Below are positions 1 to 7,600 of a stretch of 8,134 nt of DNA, piece by piece. Both the position numbers and the translations under genes were made by a program. The DNA is from Treponema sp. UBA3819 (GTDB taxonomy: Bacteria > Spirochaetota > Spirochaetia > Treponematales > Treponemataceae): the NCBI GenBank assembly GCA_002369025.1, contig DFDV01000106.1, positions 1-8,134 of the forward strand. The letters run 5' to 3'. The notes beneath the pieces were generated by a model. The model made no database searches, had not been told where the DNA came from, and worked only from the letters and a program-made list of their open reading frames with translations. The first letter of the stretch is position 1. Each line of letters starts with the position of its first letter.

Positions 1-2
1 CT

Positions 3-1544
3 GTTGTTTGAGGCAATCAGAGCCTGTCCGTTGATATCATTTCCTTCTGCAAAAATAACATATTTGTGTCCCAGAACAACGTCGCCCAGAGTCAGTTCAG
101 TCTGCTGGGTAAGGGCATCTGTATTGGCATCTGCCTCTGTCGCAGTATAACGGCTTAATGTTACGCCATATTCCTGGGCAACCGCTTCATTCCATGTCCA
201 CAGGACTTTTTTGGGATTATCACGCTCGCCGTCTTCGTCTGCATCAAGGGTATCCTGATAGTAGAGGGTAATAGTACAGGTGCTCAGATTGGTGCCGTCA
301 AGACCCGTTGCCAGGGAAAGAGTCATGGGGTTATCAGTCAGATAGTTACGGTAACCGACTGTGTACATATCCTTGTCATCTTTTTCCGGATCAAGCACAA
401 AACCGCTTACCGTAAAGGTGGGGTTGTTGCGCGGATTCATTGAGAATGTGAGCCAGTTTGAAGTGTCGTCGATAGCTTCTTCAGATATGATACTCTTTGT
501 TTCTGCGGCGGCAAGAATTGCCTTGAGTTCTTCTTCTTTTGTCTTGTCTTCCTCATATTCCGTGTCTGTTCCGTTGATATAGTCACGCAGGCTGCGTACG
601 GAAAAGTTGGGGAAATTTGGGTTATTATTGTTAATCAAGTTAAGGACTTCGTTTGTTCCCCTGTAGAAGATGCTTGTGGCGTTTCCTTCGTCCTCAAATG
701 TTTTATCAACTGGATCTGTATAGACGCAGGTATCATCGATTGCAGTTACGGTAAAATAGAACTGTTTGCTTTCTACAATTTTACCCTGCTCATAGGTAGC
801 AATTGCATCTTCGCCAAAGAGTTTCTGATAGTTCTGCCAGCGCTGCACGTTTTCCGCTTTTGTGCGGTAATTTTCGCCTGTTTCATCTGCCTCATCCTTA
901 TAGTAGCGGGCAATTACCAGAGGATTTGCATTGGAAATATCTGAAATGGAAGAGAATGTATTGTCAAAAAGTTTGTTTCCGGCTTCATCATAAAAACTGA
1001 CAATCAGTTTTTCAATGACATTACCCTGCTCAGAGAAAGCACCTTCCAGCTGAACAGTCTGACCATAGCCTTTTGCCTCCTGAGTACCGTAAGAAGTCGG
1101 TTTTGTCAGAACAAGGACAGGAGCGGTATTATCGATATCATAGTAAATATCGTTACTTGCAGACTTACGGTTTGCCGCGTCATGAGAGAAAGTCTGGAAA
1201 TAATACTGACCGTCTTCCAGCTGGGTAGAGTCAATTTCTGCCGTCCAGGATTTTGCATCTTTTGCCAGAGTTGCAGTCCATGTCTTGAGGATGGTTTCCT
1301 TTGTGGAATCCAGAACCTGCACATCAACTGAGGTTACAGCTTTATCATCACTACAATTTCCGGCAAGGATAAATGTAGAACGTATGCGGGAGGATGCAGG
1401 AGGATAGGTAATCTCGACTTTAGGAGCTTCCGTATCAACAGAAGATCCCAAACCGACATTGTCGGAACAGGTCAGAAGCGAAAAAAACGCACCAAGTGCC
1501 AGTAAGCCAGATACAAATTTCAAACAAGGATTCTTCACCATCAT
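3..1544 (-). CDS. Ig-like-domain lipoprotein (partial, 3' end outside the window)
   Basis: The frame stays open from the start to the left window edge, giving 514 codons with no stop, so the protein is longer than seen here. The start at 1544 lies 6 nt after an AAGGAG ribosome site; in-frame ATGs at 1550 and 1541 are alternatives, but 1550 touches the ribosome site. The N-terminus has a basic n-region (MMVKNP), a hydrophobic stretch and LLTC, so Cys26 is the likely lipidated residue; Thr before Cys is atypical but spirochaetal lipoboxes are known to be relaxed. Residues about 40-138 form a clear Ig-like module (VEITYPP, SDDKAVTSVDV, DGQYYFQTFSHDAAN) ending in the linker DIDNTAPVLVL. A second module follows from about 140. 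Residues 200-360 are less regular, with an acidic, Lys/Glu-rich stretch near 328-350. It lies 127 bp downstream of the giant Ig-repeat gene, with which it shares module type. The exact function is unknown; a surface or periplasmic adhesive or structural role is inferred. Confidence 0.82.
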   Translation of the reverse strand, partial: MMVKNPCLKFVSGLLALGAFFSLLTCSDNVGLGSSVDTEAPKVEITYPPASSRIRSTFILAGNCSDDKAVTSVDVQVLDSTKETILKTWTATLAKDAKSWTAEIDSTQLEDGQYYFQTFSHDAANRKSASNDIYYDIDNTAPVLVLTKPTSYGTQEAKGYGQTVQLEGAFSEQGNVIEKLIVSFYDEAGNKLFDNTFSSISDISNANPLVIARYYKDEADETGENYRTKAENVQRWQNYQKLFGEDAIATYEQGKIVESKQFYFTVTAIDDTCVYTDPVDKTFEDEGNATSIFYRGTNEVLNLINNNNPNFPNFSVRSLRDYINGTDTEYEEDKTKEEELKAILAAAETKSIISEEAIDDTSNWLTFSMNPRNNPTFTVSGFVLDPEKDDKDMYTVGYRNYLTDNPMTLSLATGLDGTNLSTCTITLYYQDTLDADEDGERDNPKKVLWTWNEAVAQEYGVTLSRYTATEADANTDALTQQTELTLGDVVLGHKYVIFAEGNDINGQALIASNN

Positions 1545-1550
1545 AGTCAT

Positions 1551-1556
1551 CTCCTT
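1551..1556 (-). promoter_or_regulatory. Ribosome binding site of the lipoprotein gene
   Basis: On the minus strand AAGGAG precedes the start region. It is directly adjacent to the ATG at 1550, 6 nt from the ATG at 1544 and 9 nt from the ATG at 1541. Spacing therefore favours 1544 or 1541 and argues against 1550 as the start. Confidence 0.75.
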
Positions 1557-1589
1557 TTCCAGCCTTAATAGCAAAAACAATTTAAGAAG

Positions 1590-1616
1590 ATTTTAAGTTA
1601 CAGTTTGATAAGACAA
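1590..1616 (-). promoter_or_regulatory. Weak candidate promoter for the lipoprotein gene
   Basis: On the minus strand TTGTCT (1616-1611) and TAAAAT (1595-1590) are separated by 15 bp, shorter than the ideal 17. An extended -10 (TGCTATTAA, 1573-1565) lies closer to the gene but would start transcription almost on the ribosome site. Either could let the lipoprotein be transcribed separately from the giant gene. Neither is strong, and read-through from upstream is equally possible. Confidence 0.25.
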
Positions 1617-1617
1617 C

Positions 1618-1657
1618 GAACAGAAGCTGAAAAAACTGTGTTTTTCCGCTCCTGTTC
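1618..1657 (-). terminator. Imperfect stem-loop in the intergenic gap (possible terminator or attenuator)
   Basis: The arms GAACAG (1618-1623) and CTGTTC (1652-1657) pair. After one mismatch AGC pairs with GCT, and after a second mismatch GAAAAA pairs with TTTTTC, leaving a 6-nt loop (1635-1640). That makes 15 pairs in 17 positions. It begins 14 bp past the stop codon of the giant gene. On the minus strand it is followed by GTTGTCTTATC, a poor U-tract. It could terminate partially, protect the 3' end of the giant mRNA, or attenuate expression of the lipoprotein gene downstream. Confidence 0.45.
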
Positions 1658-1671
1658 ATTCCGAAGAAAAA

Positions 1672-4600
1672 TTAGAACACGTTTACACGCAGACCGAATG
1701 AAATCTGCGGGACGATTGTTGCAATGTTATCACCGGCAACGTCAGACGGAACGAACCAGAGCTGACCTTCCGTATAAAATGCTATTGTCCTAAACATCTT
1801 TTGCTTAGCAAAGGTTACACGCGGGAACTCCAATTGTGCAAGAGCAGCACTCAAAATCTGTGCTGAACCGGAACCGGAATCATTAAAGCGCGTAAAGTTT
1901 GCACCGAGTGCAATATTCATGCTCAGCCATTCCCAGTCTGGACCAAACAGATATCGGAAGGGCAAATAATAAACATTTGCCAGAAGCTTTGCACCAATAA
2001 TGCTGTCACCACCGTAGCGATACTTACCACTCTTGAAAAGAGCCCACTGAGTTTCAGTGAACTGGCCCCACTGCACCTGAAGCTTAACGTTATCATCAAA
2101 GAAGGTAAGACCTACACCAATATCAAAGAGGGTTGCGCCCCAGAAATGCCAGTCAAAATACAGACCCTGAATGAACTTAGGAACTTCATAAGAAGCCTTG
2201 TCACCTTTTCTCAGATAGAGGGTAACGTCTTTTAACTCAACATTATCGTGGGTCAAACCACTGAATACCAGTTCCTGATTGTAGCGGCCGCCTGCTCCCG
2301 GAGAAATCAGTTTGATTATAGGAGCGGTGTTGTCAACCTGTACAATAGTTCTGGTTACGGCAACTTCACCGTTCTTCATTGTAGCACGAACAAGCAGAAA
2401 ATGGTAGCCTTCAGATATATCTTTATTCTCAACCCGATAGCGCCACTTACCGCTGGAAGAAATCTTTTCAAAGGTACGGCCGTTATCCAGGCTCAATTCT
2501 ACCTTTTCAACAGATTTTGCCTCTACCGCAGCCTTCAGATCTTTTGAAGCACCCTTCACCTTTGCCGCTACGAGTTCCTCTTCGGAAATTGAGTAGCCAG
2601 AGTTACCGCGGATGTAGGGGCGGTCTACTGCAAAGTCGCCGTAGGTAAAGTTATCAATGGTAATCCAGGGACCAAATGACGTGTAGTTGATGTACTGTTC
2701 GTTAGAAGTAATCTTCTTTCCGTCTGCCAGAACTGCCTGTACACGAATCTTGTGCTGACCGTCAGTAATCAGGTCGGGACTCAGCTGGAATTTATAGTAG
2801 CCGCTGGTAGAAAGCAGGGTTTCCTGTACCTGAACGGCATCTACATACAGTATCAGGCTGGTGATTTCCACTTCACTTGATGCTGTACCGTAAATATTGA
2901 ATACACCCCGTACTTCTTCGCCGTTCAGCGGATAGAGAAGGTCTACTTTTGCCTTGGGTGCAAACTTGTTCAGCATGATGTTGCGGCTTACACGGGTAAC
3001 ATTGTTTGCGGCATCACTACCAACCAGTTCGATATTGTAAAGACCGTTGTCCAGCTGGCTCAAATCAATGGCTTCCGTAATAATCTGACCAACTTCCAGA
3101 TCCTTGCGGCTCAGGGCACTGTTTACGGTTTTTCCTTCAAGGCTGGTAACCGTAATGTGCAGGTCAGTCAGTTCAACGTTATCCGTTGTCTGACCGCTGA
3201 AGAATACCATGCCTGTTGAAAGACTGCCGTCCATGGGAAGTTCAAGTGTGATTTCCGGCACGGTATTATCAATGTTAATCAAAGATGAATACAGGGCTTC
3301 AATGCCGTACCAGTCTACAATCTTAAAGAATACCGCATGGGTACCGTCCTGAATGACCCGGGTATCTACCGTAAAGTGCCATTCAGTATTAAGCTTGTCG
3401 TGGCCAAAGTCACCGATTGTCTCATCATAACTGTTTCCGTTATCCAGTGACACGTAAACCATTTTAATGCCGTTTTTATCGCTTGCCTTACCGTCAATAG
3501 TAATAGTCTCTTTTACCGTAGTATTGATTGAAGGCTTTACGATATTACCTTTTGGCTCTTCCAGAGATACATTAAAATGGCGGACAAATTCAGGACCTTT
3601 TACGCCGTTACTGTCTTCTGCATAGACGGTAATGGTATGTTCATTATCTGCCAGTCCTTCTATGGGCACATCAAAGGTAAAGCTTGATGCATAGTCAGGC
3701 AGAGACTGATAGTCGTTCTTGTCTATCTTGTACCAGATTTTAGAGGGACCGTCATCATCATAGACAACACCGGAAACCGTAAAGTCTTTGGTAACAACCG
3801 CTTCTTCTTCCGGCAGATGGACTTCTGCTACAGGAAGGTCGCTCTGGTTATCAATGATGAACTGCCATTCGCGCATGACAAGCACATTGCCCGCTGCGTC
3901 ATAGAAATTAAAGGTCATCAGGTCGTGGAGAGGCTTTTCTACAGTACCAACATGAGTCGTTACAATAGGAGCCAGCGGGATGTCTATGGGCTGGGGTGCA
4001 ACCTTACCAGCAGGAGGAGCAAGATAGGTTATGTGATCCATTCTGCCGTTGTCGGTCACTTTAAAGGCAATCAGGTTTTCACCGTTAATGATGTCTTCCA
4101 TGCCCGGAACGATAACAAAGGCTTCCGGAGGCTGGGTATCTTTCTGATATGCTCCGCCGACAATTGTTGTTCTGCCTGCACGATCAGTTGCACGAACATT
4201 TACGCTCAAAAGACCATCTTCTACGAGATCCAGTTTAATGGTTGCGGCATAGGTATTTGCACCACCGCTTCCACGGCGGGTAAAGGCATTCCAGGTTTCT
4301 CCATGGTCCAGAGAATATTCCACGGAGGCGATGCCGTTTGTATCATCTGCTTCTACTTCAAGAGTCAATGAATCCTGCAGCCATGACTGCTGGGCAGGAG
4401 AAAGAATGGCTACATGGGGATTTTCGTTGTCCACCAGCAGGGTAACAGGCTGTGAAGTATAGTCCACGCCCTGACCATCCTTGATTTTCACCGTTACATT
4501 GCGGTAAAGACCTTCCTTTACCGCCAGAATGCTTACATTATTGCCGTCTGAAGAAAGTTCCAGTCCGTCGGGAGCAGATGCAAAGCTGGATGTAATGGGT

Positions 4601-7600
4601 GCCGGAACATTTGCATATCCGCTGAAACTTGTTCCTGATGCCAGCGCATAGGATGAGGTCTTTTCATTAAAGATAACATTTTCCTGCGGCGTCCAGTAGA
4701 ACTGGCGGGAATTGTCTATGAGTTCGCGGTCACGTTCACGCACGATTATAATGGAACCCTCGTATGAACCGGAACCTTTTGCCGTATCTGCAATAACTTT
4801 TATCTTTGTATTGCGGGCGGGCAGATTGTCCAACGGGATGACGGCTTCATAATGCAGTCCGTCTTCACTTGCTACGCGGACTTTTGATGCCCTTCCAGTC
4901 TGAGTAACATCTCCACCGGCCGTCCTGTCTCCAGTGATTTCATAGGTTACCGCCGTTATAGGGAATTCCGTAGAAATCAGTTCAATATCTGCAACCAGTT
5001 GTGCCTGACCGCGGCTTCCCCTTGGCAGAACCAGTTTCATTCCGCTTGCGTAGGGAGTATCATTTACGCTCTTAAAGAAGACTGAAACACCGCCGTCCTT
5101 GCGGGTCGTAAAGCTTGAACTGTAAGACTTGCCTGTGTCCAGTGTTTTTCCTGCAATATCAAAAGTATGGGCACCGGGAGTCATGTCATCGCGGCGGAAG
5201 ACACCACATAAATGGTCTTTCTGAATTATGCCCTGATATGTAGTGACATAGTAGAGGTTTACACCGTCAAACCATGAAATGACCGGAGGATTTGCAACTG
5301 CTGCCTTAGAACCATCAATAGAACGGGCTGGAAGCGGCGGAAGTTTGCGGACAAAAATTGCATCTGCCGCCTGTCTGCCGTTTTCTGCAATTACTTCAAC
5401 AACATAACAGCCGCGGACAAAGAAGAAGGGGTCCACGTCAAAAGAGAATGTACCGTCTTTTGCAACTTTTTCCACATTGTATTCCGCATAAGAAACCGGC
5501 AGAGCTTCTACTCCCTGCACAAAGTCGCTGTTTACATCTGCATTTGCCGTAAGAACACGGTAGCTGAAGCGGGAAAGCGGCGTTTCCGAAGTAACCTGGC
5601 CTTCAATGTGAATTGGTTCGTTTCCGTCCATGAAGGAATGATAATTAGGCTCCATGCCGTTCACGCTTGTAATCTGAACATGCGGTGCAGGTGCCCCTGA
5701 ATGGAAAATCAATTCGCGGCTGTCATAGGTAAGTCCCTGATCTGTAGTGACACGAACCTTTACCGGCTCAGAATTGCCCAGTTCTTCAGTGCCGTACAGA
5801 TAGATGACATTATCCTTTACTTCTACTGTAGCAAATTTTGTCTTAGGTACCAGCCGCACAGACTTTGCAACGCCGCCAATAAAATAGCCTGTTACAGGAT
5901 TGCGCAGGTCATTGATGATATCACCTGCATCGCTTATGCGGCTGTCAGTAAATACAACCTGCGGCGTATCTGACTTTACGCGGGTCAAATCCGTCATATT
6001 CAGCAGAAGTTTCTTTTCTACTGCGCGGTCAAAAATATCCCTTGCGGTAATCGTTATGCGTACCAGACCCCATGGAGCATCATCAAGAGAAATGCTTACA
6101 GGCACCGTTTTTGCGCCATTCTTAGAGGGCATGGGAATTTCATTTTCATACAGGCCCTTTGTGCCCCACTCCATTTTATACGAAGCAGACATAATACCCG
6201 CGTCAGAAGAAAGCGTGGTAACAAGAGATGCGTCTGATTCCGGGTTCACCTCGTAGCCCTGGTAGATATCAGTGTCGCCGTCAATTGAATGAAGTTTTAT
6301 ATCACCGATTTCCGGCATATTTCCCTTTACGATAAAACGTGATGTAACCGGATTGCCTTTTATGCCGCTTTCATCAACTGCCCAGGCGGTAAGAGTGTGT
6401 TCGCCGCCAGTCAGATTTTCTGTATTGGGATGCAGGGCATAGAATACGCCCTGAGCTTCGATAGTCTGTTCTGGACCGCCGTCAAGTGAGTAGACCACGG
6501 TAGCAATGCCGTCATCATCGTGAGCAATACCGCGCACAAAGAAAAGACCGGCGTCTCCGTCTACAGCCTGCTTGTCTGCGGGATAGTCAATGGTAAGCAG
6601 AGGTTTGTCAAGTTCGGGGTCGTAGCGGATAGTCTGTTTTACCGTTACAACGTTGCCTGCAGTATCAGTTGCCGTAATGTTCAAATCAAATGAACCTGCT
6701 TTTTCTGCCCTGGAATAATCAAAATCCTTTGCCCAGTAGGCGTTTCCCGGAATAAGTTCAAAATCTCCCGACTGATCATTTACTGACCAGGTAAGTCTTT
6801 CTATACCGATTGTATCTTTTGCGTAACCAACTACAGAGAATTTTCCGTTTACCTTGTCATCTTTTGACGGATAGACAACCTGCACTTCAGGCTCTGTGTT
6901 ATCAATGAAATAGAGGAAAGAATAGACACCGATAGAGCCCATTTTATCCTGAGCCTTGAACCAGCAGACTGAGGGGCCATCCTTAATGTCTTTTGTATTA
7001 ACCGGAATGTGGAATTCACAGACTCCTGTTTCCTTGTTCAGAGAAAGTTTGACATCAGTAAATGAGTTTCCGCCGTCAACAGAATAGGAAAGTGACTTTA
7101 TGCCGTTTCCGTCCTGCACAGTACCAATAAGGTTGATTTTTCCAGAAACAAGAGTACCCATGCCGATATTCGTTACTTCCGTTACAGGCCGTCTGCGGTC
7201 CAGGTTCCACATAAGGGTAACAGAATGACCGCGGAGACCGTTTACATCAGTACCAAATACTTCGATTGTATGGGGACCTTCTTCCATGTTACTGGTATCA
7301 AGGTAGTATGACCAGAATTCCTTACCTTCTGCAATTCTGATATCAGACTTATTGTCATCAAGAATCAGGCTTACATGGTCTACCGAATCATCATCAACAC
7401 AAGTACCGACAATGTTCAGGTTGCCTGTAACGCGCATTTGAGGAAGCGGGTTCGTAATGCCGACAAAAGGAAGGTCAGATTCAGGGTCAACCCAAATGTT
7501 AAAAGGACCACCCTGCGCTACATTTCCGCCCTGGTCCTCTACCCTTACGAGAACATTATATTTACCTTCTTTCTTGTCCGTAAGGTCAAAAACCTCACGC

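Noticed and set aside
1106..1327. 73-codon minus-strand open frame
   Set aside because: It is out of frame within the lipoprotein gene, whose own frame reads a clear Ig-like module here.
3817..4371. 184-codon open frame on the plus strand
   Set aside because: It lies wholly antisense to the giant gene, has no ribosome site, and its translation is Cys/Ile-rich without a recognisable domain. It is a shadow of the coding strand.
5701..6256. Two overlapping plus-strand open frames (90 and 118 codons)
   Set aside because: They are antisense to the Ig array, in different frames from each other, and without ribosome sites or family features.
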